NCBI GenBank assembly: GCA_905221605.1
Contig: CAJNDS010000213.1
Span: 807,774-871,773 of the forward strand
DNA: 64,000 nt
Source: Symbiodinium natans
Taxonomy: Eukaryota; Sar; Dinophyceae; Suessiales; Symbiodiniaceae
Direction: 5' to 3'
Positions within the stretch are counted from its first letter, which is position 1. Each line of letters starts with the position of its first letter. This document shows, piece by piece, positions 42,736-52,484 of this stretch. Made by a program: the position numbers and the translations under genes. The notes below the pieces were generated by a model. That model ran no database searches and had not been told where the DNA came from. It saw nothing but the letters and a program-made list of their open reading frames with translations.

Positions 42736-43194
42736 TCTGAGTTGCGTACCGAGGCCTGGAGGGTTCGATCTTCGGGAACAGCGGCTCCTCCTGAAGGGCC
42801 TTCGGCCGATCCCGCGGGTCCTGTTTTCGGATCGTGAGGAGAGTGCTTATTGACATGTGTCTACATCCACACACATGAAAAACGTGTATGAAACATACAT
42901 CTACCAAAAGACATACATAGTCCCGAAACCCTGAAACCCCACCATTTCTGAAGAAAGGGGAAGGGGGGTGGGGCATGCCCCCACCGCTTGATATGGTTGT
43001 GGGGTTTGGGTTCATTTTGGGTTCCTTCGTGCACCAACAACTAGGATACATTCGCGCAGGCAACCCAACATCTCGGAGAACGAATGCGCGGCGAGTAGGA
43101 AGGTCCGTGTCCATGAATGACCGCATGCCCACAAACACAGGGCCGCAAAATCACCACAGAAAAAACGCTGTATAAGAAAACGTCTTTCCGGCGA

Positions 43195-43216
43195 TAGGGT
43201 ACCCTAAGTTTCTTAG
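43195..43216. repeat. 22-bp direct repeat left of the hairpin array
   Basis: TAGGGTACCCTAAGTTTCTT plus AG, identical to 43,876-43,897, with the palindrome AGGGTACCCT inside. Confidence 0.9.
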
Positions 43217-43350
43217 TTTCCATTACCGATGTACCCGGGGGGGTTTGAGCCTAGGGTAGTTTTGGTTTCTAAACTAATTTCTTAAGGGAGTACGCTATAC
43301 CACTAGACCAAACCCATGTTCCAGGAATGGTGGTGGGAAGGGTTCCCGAA

Positions 43351-43826
43351 TGTGACTCCCGCGCGTTTTGGGGTAGGGTCAGGCCAGAGGCGCGGGGGAG
43401 TCACGTTTTAGAGCTTTTCAGGGCTGAAAACCTCTAGAATGTGACTCCCCCGCGTTTTGGGGTAAGGTCAGGCCGCAGGCGCGGGGGAGTCACGTTTTAG
43501 AGCTTTTCAGGGCTGAAAACCTCTAGAATGTGACTCCCGCGCGTTTTGGGGTAGGGTCAGGCCACAGGCGCGGGGGAGTCACGTTTTAGAGCTTTTCAGG
43601 GCTGAAAACCTCTAGAATGTGACTCCCGCCGCGTTTTGGGGTAGGGTCAGGCCACAGGCGCGGGGGAGTCACGTTTTAGAGCTTTTCAGGGCTGAAAACC
43701 TCTAGAATGTGACTCCCGCCGCGTTTTGGGGTAGGGTCAGGCCACAGGCGCGGGGGAGTCACGTTTTAGAGCTTTTCAGGGCTGAAAACCTCTAGAATGT
43801 GACTCCTGCGCGTTTTTGGGGTAGAC
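43351..43826. repeat. 89-bp tandem array of hairpin units, five copies and a partial
   Basis: Each unit holds GTGACTCCCGCGC with its complement GCGCGGGGGAGTCAC, then TTTTCAGGGCTGAAAA and TTTTAGAG/CTCTAGAA. So every unit can fold as two or three nested hairpins. Period 89-90 bp. Confidence 0.95.
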
Positions 43827-43875
43827 CCGGCGGATGTTGCGGGCAGGATTTTTTTAGAAACTGACCCCAAAACAC

Positions 43876-43897
43876 TAGGGTACCCTAAGTTTCTTAG
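43876..43897. repeat. 22-bp direct repeat right of the hairpin array
   Basis: Second identical copy; together the pair frames about 660 bp holding the array. Confidence 0.9.
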
Positions 43898-44252
43898 CTA
43901 GAAGGCAACCGCAAATCGACCAATATTCCCGGGTCTAGGGGCTCAGTTTCTTAAACAGTGGTTTCTTATACAGTGGTTTTACTGTACGAGAAAACGGCAG
44001 ATGAGGCGAAAGAATGCCAACATCAGCAAGCATGGCACGCAAGTCAAAACAAAAGCCATAATAGGGTTTTGGAGTACTATACTTGACTTCTTGTTTGGTT
44101 CTGCATTCCTATTATAGCTACTTCTACCTAAAAATGATGCACCTTTTTTGCCCAGGGTCCACTCCAATGTAGTGATAAGAGGGCTTAGGGCTTTGGGATG
44201 TACATTCTCGCGGTTCCATCGGAGAGGGAAGACCCCTTTTCTATCCGCGCAG

Positions 44253-44300
44253 CTCCTGGAGCAGAGGAGGTCTTTTGCCTGGAGCGCCCGGGGCCCGAAG
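44253..44300 (+). CDS. Candidate exon, unknown gene
   Basis: Acceptor CCCCTTTTCTATCCGCGCAG has a good pyrimidine tract; 48 nt code LLEQRRSFAWSARGPK in phase 0; donor GCCTTA; TTTAGGG follows within 10 bp. Confidence 0.5.
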
Positions 44301-44304
44301 GCCT

Positions 44305-44435
44305 TAAAGTTTAGGGTTCAGGGTTTGGGGTTTAGGGTTTAGGGTTTGGGGTTTGGGGTTTGGGGTTTAGGGTTTGGGGTTGTGGGGTTTAGGGTTTAGG
44401 GTTTAGGGTTTTGGGGTTTTGGGGTTTAGGGTTTC
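44305..44435 (+). repeat. TTTAGGG/TTTGGGG block
   Basis: Directly after the 44,253 candidate exon. Confidence 0.93.
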
Positions 44436-44539
44436 TGAATCCCAAGCCCCAAGCCCTTCCACTTGAGCCACACACTTCCGGACTTCGGGGCGGTGCAAGT
44501 TCAGGATTGAAGCCTGGAACTTCGAGCCACAAACCCTGC

Positions 44540-44640
44540 TATAGGGGTCGGAATAACTACTAGTAACTAGTAGTATTCCATTATGGTCCCCATATACATA
44601 TACCATAATAACCCCCCAAAACCCTGTTCCAATTAGTTAG
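44540..44640. mobile_element. MITE-like family D, full copy
   Basis: TAGGGGTCGGAATAACTACT, a palindrome around CTAGTAACTAG, TATTCCATTATGG, then CCCCCCAAAACCCTGTTCC. Confidence 0.8.
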
Positions 44641-44679
44641 GCCCCGACACTACCTGCAGACCCAAAGGGTCCTTTCATG

Positions 44680-45068
44680 CTAGGGTTTAGGGTTTAGGGT
44701 TAGGGTTTAGGGTTTAGGGTTTAGGGTTTAGGGTTTAGGGTTTAGGGTTTAGGGTTTAGGCTTTAGGGTTTAGGGTTTAGGGTCTAGGGTTTAGGGTTTA
44801 GTTAGGGTTTAGGGTTTAGGGTTTAGGGTTTAGGGTTTTAGGGTTTAGGGTTTAGGGTTTAGGGTTTAGGGTTTAGGGTTTAGGGTTTAGGGTTTAGGGT
44901 TTAGGGTTTAGGGTTTAGGGTTTAGGGGTTAGGGTGTGGGGTTTAGGGTTTAGGGTTTAGGGTTTAGGGTTTAGGGTTTAGGGTTTAGGGTTTAGGGTTT
45001 AGGGTTTAGGGTTTAGGGTTTAGGGTTTAGGGTTTAGGGTTTAGGGTTTAGGGTTTAGGGTTTAGGGT
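44680..45068 (+). repeat. TTTAGGG block, longest of plus polarity
   Basis: About 54 units with few errors. Confidence 0.97.
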
Positions 45069-45109
45069 GGCGCGGACCGGCAGCCCCTTCTCACCTCCAT
45101 TTCCCGAAG

Positions 45110-45173
45110 TTTTTCCGCTGCGGGTGCAAGCCGTGAATGCCGCGGTCAGCACCCAGCAGCCGTGCTTCCCGTG
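45110..45173 (+). CDS. Candidate exon, unknown gene
   Basis: Starts after TTCCCGAAG at the end of a 390-bp TTTAGGG block and codes FPLRVQAVNAAVSTQQPCF then PW; donor GAAATT. Ends in phase 0, as the next candidate at 45,281 needs. Other frames are also open here. Confidence 0.4.
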
Positions 45174-45280
45174 GGAAATTCGGAGTTCTATAGCTTTTCT
45201 GTGGGGTTCGATCTAGAGGCTTTTGGCTGAGTTGAAGATGGCAAAGCACAAGCCCCAAACCCTAAACCGATTTTATGCAG

Positions 45281-45343
45281 AGCATGCCCAGAGAAGCTGC
45301 CATGTTTCACAACTTCCAGAGCGAGCAGCTTGAAGTGAGAAAG
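45281..45343 (+). CDS. Candidate exon with strong splice signals
   Basis: Acceptor CGATTTTATGCAG and donor GTAAGAG bound exactly 21 codons, among them MPREAAMFHNFQSEQLEVRK. CCCTAAA lies directly upstream and TTTAGGG 25 bp downstream. Gene unknown. Confidence 0.6.
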
Positions 45344-45367
45344 GTAAGAGGGGATGTAGGAGGATTG

Positions 45368-45775
45368 AGGGTTTAGGGTTCAGGGTGGGTATCCCAGGAG
45401 ACTTGCTGGTGCTTTAGGCCCCAAACCCCAAACCCCAAACCCTAAGCCCTAAGCCCTAAGCCCTAAGCCCTAAACCCTAAACCCTAAACCCTAAACCCTA
45501 AACCCTAAACCCTAAACCCTAAACCCTAAACCCTAAACCCTAAATCTACATCCAGGGCTTAGAACTTAGAACGTCTACCCGAGATTTTGGAGCCCCCCGG
45601 CTCTCCCACCGCGGCCGGAACCGTCGAAAGCCTAAACCTTAAGCACCAAACCCCTTTCAGGGATACTGTGGGGTTTAGGGTTTAGGGTTTAGGGTTTAGG
45701 GTTTAGGGTTTAGGGTTTAGGGTTTAGGGTTTAGGGTTTAGGGTTTAGGGTTTAGGGTTTAGGGTTTAGGGTGTA
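45368..45775. repeat. TTTAGGG, CCCTAAA and TTTAGGG in turn
   Basis: 45,368-45,390 plus, 45,417-45,545 minus, 45,670-45,772 plus polarity. Confidence 0.93.
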
Positions 45776-45885
45776 TAGAAGGGAAGCTCGCTGGTGCTAA
45801 GAGCACCCGGGCCGCTCGCTTGCGTTAGCATGTAGTCCCACCCCAACCACCCAAACTATTCTCATTTAGGGTTTAGGGTTCACCC
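45768..45885 (+). repeat. Duplicated GC-rich segment, copy 1
   Basis: Lies between TTTAGGG blocks and shares GCACCCGGGCCG, GCTCGCTTGCGTT and CCACCCAAACTAT with 46,805-46,920. Partly self-complementary. Confidence 0.75.
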
Positions 45886-45994
45886 CCCAAACCCCCCTCA
45901 AGGGCGGCTTTCTTGCTTTTTGCAGAGAAAGAGCAGGGCGGGGTCTCCCGAGCTTCATGGAGCCTGTCAGTGGCTCGTAGGCTTCTTGGAGCTT

Positions 45995-46165
45995 TCACGG
46001 AGTAAAATGGAAGGTGCCCAAAACCGTCAATTGCAATACAAAAAACCCACATTTTCGGGCTTGAAAGGGCAGCAAAAACGGTCGGGGGTAGCAGGGGCCT
46101 CGGCCGGCCCCTGCTTTTTAAAATGGAGGGTGCCCAAAACCGTCGATTTGCAATACTAAAAAACA
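45995..46165 (-). repeat. Degenerate relatives of repeat H
   Basis: Two pieces reading AAAATGGAAGGTGCCCAAAA then CCGTCAATTGCAATAC (and CCGTCGATTTGCAATACTAA) match part of the H core in the inverted orientation. Confidence 0.6.
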
Positions 46166-46765
46166 CATGTTCTTACGCGTCTCCTGGATCTCGGGGCTTC
46201 AAGAGTATTGGGGAGGTCTGAACAGGGCCTGCCCCAGAGGCCCCTCTGAGGCCGGAGCCCTGGTCGGGAGGCCTCATAAATCCAGAACTGCGGTCAAGGG
46301 ATCCCAGAGAAGGGTTCGGGGGGGTTTCAGGACAGGTCTGAGGGAGGTCCCAGCAGGAGGGTCCCAGCGGGCTTGCAGGGCGGTGGGGGGTCCGAGCAGG
46401 GTCCCAAGGCGGTCGCAGAGAGGGTCCCAGTCTCAGGAAGAAGGCCCAAAACAAGGATGGAGGCAAAATCGGCCCCTGGACCGGCCCAGAAGGGGGGGGG
46501 CCCGGAATCTGCCAGCTCAGGGCCCCGGAATTGCCCCGGGTACCTCCCAGACCCCCCCAAAAAACACCAAAACACCTTAATGGTGCGGGTTTGGGGTCCT
46601 AATTATATTAGGGCTTACGCCCTAGGTCTGAGGCGTAGCCAGGTCACTGCAGGCCCCGTCTACCGGGAGGCTTTACCCTCCCTCACCGTTCCGTCGAGAC
46701 GCTCGGTCGGGGACCTCGGTCGAAGCCTCGAGCGCCCATGCAAATGGACAGCGGCGCTCTCGGCA
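46165..46765. other. GC-rich unique stretch, no gene assigned
   Basis: Open frames exist on both strands, rich in Gly, Arg and Pro, without domain. Contains GGTCCCAG/GGAGGTCCCAGC-type short repeats at 46,300-46,440. Confidence 0.5.
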
Positions 46766-46804
46766 GTTTAGGGTTTAGGGTTTAGGGTTTAGGGTTTAGG
46801 GTTT

Positions 46805-46920
46805 AGGGTGTGTCAGGGGAGGGCGCGCGCTCGGGTGTGAAGCACCCCGGGCCGCGCGCTCGCGTTGCCCGTCAACCCGCCCCGGCCACCCAAACTATAC
46901 TCTATTAGGGTTTAGGGTTT
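46805..46920 (+). repeat. Duplicated GC-rich segment, copy 2
   Basis: About 1,035 bp from copy 1, also framed by TTTAGGG on both sides, so the duplicated unit seems to include the telomere-like borders. Confidence 0.75.
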
Positions 46921-46974
46921 ATGGAATTTATTTTCTTGTGCCCCGATGCTTGCTGTGACGTTTTTAAAGTTGCG

Positions 46975-47450
46975 GTGTTAGGGCTTAAGCTGGGGTTGGG
47001 GGTAGCCTCGGCCCTTTTCGGGCCTTCGGCGTGTCAGGGCCCGTAGAGGGCATTTTTTATTTGAAGGCACGGGCATCCTGGGGCCCCCCTTCTTTTAGGT
47101 TTTGGTGGCTCTTGGGATCTCTCGGGGCCTTGTTCGGACCTTCGGCGTGTCAGGGGCCGTAGAGGCTTTATTCATTTAAAGGTCAGGGAACCTATTAATG
47201 AATTTTCGCCAATGAGTATTTCAATCGCTAGGGTTTAATCAATCGCTAGGGTTTAAGCTCGGGTTCGGGGTAGCCTCGGCCCTTTTCGGGCCTTCGGCAA
47301 GTTAGGGCCCGTAGAGGCCCTTATTTGCTTGAAGGCCTTTGCAGGGTTTTGCGGTGTTAGGGTTTAAGCTGGGGTTCGGGGTAGCCTCGGCCCTTTTCGG
47401 GCCTTCGGCACGTTAGGGTCCGTAGAGACCCTTATTTGCTTGAAGTCGTA
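46975..47450. repeat. Imperfect 110-140 bp repeats, about four copies
   Basis: Each has TTAAGCTGGGGTTCGGGG, GTAGCCTCGGCCCTTTTCGG, GCCTTCGGC and a CCCGTAGAGG piece. GGCCCTTTTCGGGCC is a small hairpin. The second copy is diverged. Confidence 0.85.
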
Positions 47451-47454
47451 GGGG

Positions 47455-47945
47455 CTAAGACTATCTGGTGTGGCCCTTGGCCGGAGGCCCTTGGCCCGGG
47501 GGGCCCTTGGCCGGGCGGTTGGTTCTTGGTTGGGGGCCCTTGGTTGGGGGGGGGGGGGGTCCTTGGCCTTGGTCCGGGGCGCTTGGCTTTGCGGGCCCTT
47601 GGCCAGGGGGGGGCCCTTGGCCCGGGGGCCCCTTGGTCCGGGGCCCTTGGCGGGGTGCTTACCCTTGGCCCAAGGGGCCCTTTGCCTGGGCGCTCTTGGC
47701 CCGGCCCTTGACAAGAAGAACCCTTGGCCCGGCACCTTTAAAGGCCCTTGGCCGGGGGGGCCCTTGGCCCGGGGGGCCCGGCCCGGGGGGCCCTTGGCCC
47801 TTCCCGGGAGAGGGCCCAAAATCCGTCAAAAAGCCCAAAAGCACGAAATTGAGCAACCAGCCTGCCTGGACCCCCTCGCCAGCCTCCTGGTCCAGGAATC
47901 CAGCCAGGGGGCCCCCGGGGGGGGGGGGGGGCCGGCGAACCCAAA
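47455..47945. repeat. Degenerate GGGCCCTTGGCC low-complexity tract
   Basis: Runs of CCCTTGGCC and GGGGGCCC give open frames up to 192 codons, all compositional. Confidence 0.85.
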
Positions 47946-47984
47946 ACCCTGAACCAACCTCCAAAACAAAGGGTTACGATTTGG

Positions 47985-48190
47985 GGTTATACTTTAGCTA
48001 CGCTAAAGGTGGTCTGGGTGCCGGCCATCCCTTAGCCGAGTACTGACGTTGTCGTAAAAAAGGCCGATGTCCGTTGGCCTGTCCAGGACAGACGGTGAGG
48101 CTTAACCCTCACCTTTCCGTTTCTCTTTTCGCTTGGGCGCTCGGGCTGTAAGGCCCTCGGCCGAGCGTTCGGGGTCTGTCGCTCGACGGA
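47985..48190. other. Hairpin-rich unique segment
   Basis: Two neighbouring palindromes at about 48,085-48,112: CTGTCCAGGACAG and GGTGAGGCTTAACCCTCACC, then a GGCCCTCGGCCGAGCG region. Could be a structured RNA or a regulatory site; no family recognised. Confidence 0.4.
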
Positions 48191-48199
48191 AGCGACCCT

Positions 48200-48384
48200 C
48201 TTAGTTTAGGGTTTAGGGTTTAGGGTTTAGGGTTTAGGGTTTGTTTATGGTTTAGGGTTTAGGGTTTAGGGTTTAGGGTTTAGGGTTTAGGGTTTAGGGT
48301 TTAGGGTTTAGGGTTTAGGGTTTAGGGTTTAGGGTTTAGGGTTTAGGGTTTAGGGTTTAGGGTTTAGGGTTTAGGGTTTAGGGT
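48200..48384 (+). repeat. TTTAGGG block, about 26 units
   Basis: Followed by a (CAT)n microsatellite at 48,418-48,462. Confidence 0.95.
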
Positions 48385-48415
48385 CAGGGACACCCTGAAC
48401 CTTGATCAAGACAAT

Positions 48416-48417
<2 letters not shown>

Positions 48418-48462
<45 letters not shown>
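48418..48462. repeat. (CAT)15 microsatellite
   Basis: Perfect run. Confidence 0.95.
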
Positions 48463-48463
<1 letters not shown>

Positions 48464-49198
48464 AGTCAGATTAGTCATCATCAGTACCATAGTCATACAG
48501 ACAGCCAAGCTTATGCTAATAATGGCAACAACGAGAATAGTACTCATAACCATAGAAACCATCATGAGTCAGAATAGTCATCATTAAGCGGTTGCTAACA
48601 CGAGGCCGCCTCGGCAAGGGTACCGAGGCTAATGCAGGGTTCTGTACGGAGAGGATGGGGTGGGGTGGTGGGGGGGGGGGGGGGGGTAGCGGTGTGGGTG
48701 GGTGGGGCGGGGGGGGGGGCGGGTTGGGGGAGGGGTGGTTAGAAAAGATAGCGGCAACAGCGGTCGTAGCACTCGATCATCGTAGGAACCAGCAGGAGCT
48801 CTCAAAGCCGGTAAAACCCCTGACCTAAATAAGCCCTGAGCCCTAAACCCTCAACCCTAAGGCCTACTGGGAACTGCAGTTTCAGCTGCACGGCGGCCCA
48901 GGAGCAGGCCGAACTGAGAGACATCCAAGACTCGTGGGTCTTGGGTTTAGAGTCTTAGGGTTTTGGGGTTTGGGGGTTTTAGGGCTTTAGGGTTTGAGGT
49001 TTTTCGGAAGGTTTCAGGGTGTTAGTGTCTGAGGGCTTGGGGGTGTTACCAGGTTTAGGGTTTGGGGGTTTGAGGGTTGCAGGAGGGGTCATACTAGGGT
49101 CCTTAGTACGACTTCAGTTGCTTTAAGCCAGGAATGTCAACGGAACCCCCCGCTGCTGGTGCCACTCCCCACAAAGAGTTTCGCACTCCTGCTGGTGG

Positions 49199-49295
49199 CT
49201 TGGAGGTTCATGGGTCCTTATAAGAAGCTACCTATGGTTATCAGCTCCTTTGGGTATTTAAAACCCTACTTAGAAGTACCCTAAATGAACCTCCC
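49199..49295. mobile_element. MITE-like family B copy
   Basis: Left CTTGGAGGTTCATGGGTCC, right AAGTACCCTAAATGAACCTC. Confidence 0.75.
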
Positions 49296-49446
49296 AGTGT
49301 GAGATAGTGTGAGTATCTCCCAAACGGAATCCCAAGGCACCCCAAAACCCTAAACCCTCCCAAGCTCTACGAATTCCGCAGGCCGTGCGCCCGAAACCCG
49401 AACCCTTAGCCTGCACCCAGCGAAGCCCCTTTCGACTCTACAACTC

Positions 49447-49553
49447 CTGCTAATATACACTAGAGTAGGGTTTTGGGGGTAAGTATAGTATAATTATAAA
49501 GGGGCCATTCCGGAATACTATTAAATAGTATTTATTCCGACCCCCCCCCCCTA
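49447..49553. mobile_element. MITE-like family D, opposite orientation
   Basis: Ends with TATTTATTCCGACCCCC, the reverse of the family's left end, and opens with TAGGGTTTTGGGGG. Confidence 0.75.
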
Positions 49554-50029
49554 TTACTTGAAGTTTTCTGGGAGGCTCATGGGTAGTTCTCACAACGTCT
49601 GGCGTATAAACAGGGTATCTCTAGTGAGGATAGGTGGTATCCTCAGCTCTATAGAACCCCGCACGCCATACATTCCGACAACCCGAGTCTAGAACACTTG
49701 CACCAGGCCGGATGTGCGTGGGAGCCTTACAACGAGGAAATGCTCTGGGTTTTTTGGGCCCAAACATACTTTTTGTAGGGTGCCAGGAATCTTCTCGGGG
49801 GCGTTTACGATAATGGCCTGCAAATATGTAGGTTCGGGGCTTCGGGGTAGGCTTTACGGTTTACTGTTTAGGGTGCGCTGCCCTACTAGCCAGCGGACGG
49901 CTCACATCCTAAAGTGCCGAACCCTGAGCCCAAAACTCTTATACCACCTCTGAACCCCTCACCTCTTGCGCCCCCTAAACCCCAATGGTTTCCAAGTACA
50001 GCTACGAAGGGACGCTCCTTTGAAAGCCC

Positions 50030-50150
50030 AGTTTAGGGTTTGTAGGGTTTGTAGGGTGTATAGGCTGTACAGCGTCTATAAGGGCTTACAGGGTTTACAT
50101 GTGCTATAGGGTTTATCGGGTTTTTCAGGTTTATAATTAGGGGTTTGCAG
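50030..50150 (+). repeat. GGGTTTGTA/GGGTTTACA variant block
   Basis: Degenerate 9-mers. Confidence 0.75.
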
Positions 50151-50337
50151 GGTTTACCGTGGGGATAGTGGCGGTTCGGTCCACAAGCCCTTTTCCAGGG
50201 CATCAGCCCCGTAGCCAACTGCGTCCGAGCAAAGAGGTCCGTTGTTGGCCTGTACTGCCCGCGAACCATGCCAAACTTCCTTAGCTCCCTAAACCCTGAA
50301 CCCTGAACCCCTAAAGCAGGTAAATAACGGGCTGCTT

Positions 50338-50705
50338 TGTTCTCCTTCTCTCTTGTTATCTTTCTCTCTCTCTCTTTTTCTTTCTCTTTTTTTTGTGTTT
50401 TGTTTTTCTCTTTTTTCTCTTTTACTCTCTGCTCTTTTACTCTTTGCTCTTTTGCTCTCTTTTGCTCTCTTTTGCTCTCTTTCTCTCTTTCCCTCTTTCC
50501 CACTTTCTCTCTTTCTCTCTTTCTCTCTTTTTCTATTTCTCTCTTTCTCTCCTTCTCTCTTTCTCTTTCTCTCTCTGCTGCAAGTTATTACCTCGTTCTC
50601 TCTCTCTCTCTCTCTCGCTCTGTCGTTCTCACTCTCTCTCTCTCTCTCTTTTTCATTCTTTCCTTTCTTCCTTTTTTTTCTAAATGTCTCTTTCTCTCAT
50701 TCTTT
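50338..50705. repeat. Polypyrimidine (CTCTTT)n tract
   Basis: Over 350 bp of C/T with hardly any purine, broken by one unique piece at 50,575-50,600. Explains three overlapping Ser/Leu/Phe frames. Confidence 0.95.
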
Positions 50706-51034
50706 TGCATTCTCACGTTGGCCGTTGACCGCTCAGGGTGTTTGAAAGCCTACCAAGCATCATGCTCCTTTCCCGGAAGATGCTTGACGTCGGACGGCAT
50801 GTCTTAAACCACCGTTTCGGACTTGGATTTCAGTCGGAGACTCCGCTTCTCGGGATGTGCTGTCTTCGACTTGAGATTGCCGCAGTCGGCAGTCGGCTTT
50901 TGCATCAGCGCGCGGCACTGGCAGACTGGCGTAGAAGAGCCTACTGCAGGGTGTGATCATCTGTTTCGCCCGAGCATGACATGGTCCTTCGGGCTGAATG
51001 ATGCAGCGTCGCAGCTTCATTTGGGGGTTTACGC

Positions 51035-51135
51035 AAATAGGGGTACCTTTTTTTTTTTTTTTTTTTGGGGGGGGGGGGGGGTTCCTTTCAAAGGATTATA
51101 TAGTATTTTGGGGGTAAATAAGGGGTGCCCCTATC
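51035..51135. mobile_element. Repeat family E copy
   Basis: AATAGGGGTACC, T and G runs, GGTTCCTTTCAAAGGATTAT, ATAGTATTTTGGGGGTA and GGGTGCCCCTATCGG; imperfect terminal inversion. Confidence 0.65.
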
Positions 51136-51339
51136 GGAAATCCCCTTTGTCCTAAAACGTGCCCCTCAACTCTGTGAATTCAGTCGCTTTGTGCTTCATT
51201 GGTCTGGGCGGAGCTTCGCCTTGTACTTGAATGGCAAAGGAAAAACTCAGTGCCATGCAAGTGCTGGAAACTACGGTTGTGGTGTTTTTGTTTTGAAGTG
51301 GCTCCCCAAGCCCCAAACCTTAACACCCACATAGCCCCC

Positions 51340-51480
51340 AAATAAGGGCCTCCGAACATAGGGGTACCCTGTTTGGGGCTCCTTTTAAAGGGATTCCATA
51401 GCATCTTGGGGGTATATAAGGAAACCCCCGCAGTTCCTTTAAAGGGATTACATAGCATTTTGGGGGTATAGAAGGAAACC
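51340..51480. mobile_element. Repeat family E copy with duplicated right half
   Basis: CATAGGGGTACCC, CTTTTAAAGGGATTCCATAG, CATCTTGGGGGTATATAAGG, then the same right half again as TTTAAAGGGATTACATAGCA. Confidence 0.65.
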
Positions 51481-51521
51481 AACGCAGCCCTGGTTGCTGA
51501 GGCCCCACAGTTGCACTGAGG

Positions 51522-51596
51522 ATGGCACCTGTGGCGGCTGCCGGTGGTGCACCTGGCGTCTGCTGGCTCTTAGGGCTCCTTCTACAAACAGCTCCT
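51522..51596 (+). CDS. Possible leader exon of the DJ-1 gene (signal peptide-like)
   Basis: ATG at 51,522 opens 25 codons with a hydrophobic core (VCWLLGLLLQTAP) typical of a signal peptide. A GA donor follows at 51,597 and a TTTAGGG block at 51,605. It ends in phase 0, which fits the exon starting at 52,395. If joined, the protein would carry a signal peptide plus an Arg/Ser-rich segment, as in bipartite plastid targeting. Both the start and the link are inference; it could be an unrelated open stretch. Confidence 0.35.
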
Positions 51597-51604
51597 GAAG
51601 AGGG

Positions 51605-51930
51605 AATCGGTTTAGGGTTTTGGGGTTAGGGTTTAGGGTTTAGGGTTTAGGGTTTAGGGTTTAGGGTTTAGGGTTTAGGGTTTAGGGTTTAGGGTTTAGG
51701 GTTAGGGTTTAGGGTTTAGGGTTTAGGGTTTAGGGTTTAGGGTTTAGGGTGTAGGGTTTACGGTTTACGGGTTTCGGGTATTCGAGTACCCCCTATAAGA
51801 ATCCCCATTATGGACTGTCAGCATCAGCGGGGGCATCCCTAGGCTTGGGTGTGTAGGTGTGTAGGTGTGTAGGTGTTTAGGTTTTAGGGTTTAGGGTTTA
51901 GGGTTTAGGGTTTAGGTTTGAGGTCTCTTG
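51605..51930 (+). repeat. TTTAGGG blocks
   Basis: 51,605-51,770 pure, 51,870-51,930 after GTGTAGGT units. Confidence 0.95.
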
Positions 51931-52394
51931 GCAGCAGGAGCCCAGTTCAATCCCCACGTGAGGAACAGGTGCCGGCTTGGGGTTCAGGGCTATGCGGCTA
52001 GACCCTAAAGCCTAAACCCTAAACCCTAAACCCTAAACCTCAATACTTTTGTTTTTCAGGCTTGCACTTTGAACGAATGAACGAAATATGCAGCTTAATA
52101 TGCCTCATGCTTTAATATCCTGAGGGCTGGCGGCTTCGGGATGTGCATGCGAATGCCATTCCTGGCACTCATCGGGACTCTTCATCAAGTACCCCAAGCC
52201 CTTTACACAACCATTTGCTACCCCACCCCTCCCCCCCCCCCTTTAAACCCTAACCTCCCCTAAGACTCGAAAACTTTGCGTGATTTTTTGGGCTGTAGCA
52301 CCCCCCCCCCCCCTGTTAAACCCTAACCCCCTAAAACTCGAAAACTTTGCGTTTTTGGGCTGATAGCAGCTTGGGGTTCAGCCAGAAACCCAAG

Positions 52395-52484
52395 AGTCCT
52401 CGCAGCGTCTCCCGCAGCGTGTTGGGCCTCCGCTTCTTCGCAGCTCCGCCCCCCCCCAGCCCACTGGCAGTGGCGATGGCCAAG
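52395..52484 (+). CDS. DJ-1 exon 1 (start Met at 52,476; possible transit-peptide part upstream)
   Basis: The end of this exon codes AVAMAK and is followed by GCCATC, a GC donor; MAK joins directly to [10 protein letters not shown], the normal DJ-1 N-terminus. The frame is open upstream for 30 codons back to an AAG acceptor-like site and is Ser/Arg-rich with an FFAAP stretch, which could be a transit peptide. If translation starts at 52,476, the upstream part is 5' UTR. A TTTAGGG block begins 14 bp after the donor. Confidence 0.8.

Larger units (their letters stand above)
49080..50030. other. Stretch without gene
   Basis: Holds a family B and a family D element; otherwise no supported gene. 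Confidence 0.5.

Noticed and set aside
46167-46580. 137-codon frame
   Set aside because: GC-rich, open on both strands, no domain, short internal repeats.
47364-48046. Gly/Pro/Ala-rich proteins on both strands
   Set aside because: Low-complexity GGGCCCTTGG sequence.
47985-48060. 5S rRNA on the minus strand (AGTACTCGGCTAAGGGATGG resembles AGTACTTGGATGGGAGACC)
   Set aside because: The 5' half and the internal control region do not match.
50337-50807. Ser/Leu/Phe-rich proteins of up to 156 residues
   Set aside because: Translation of a polypyrimidine tract; three overlapping frames are equally open.
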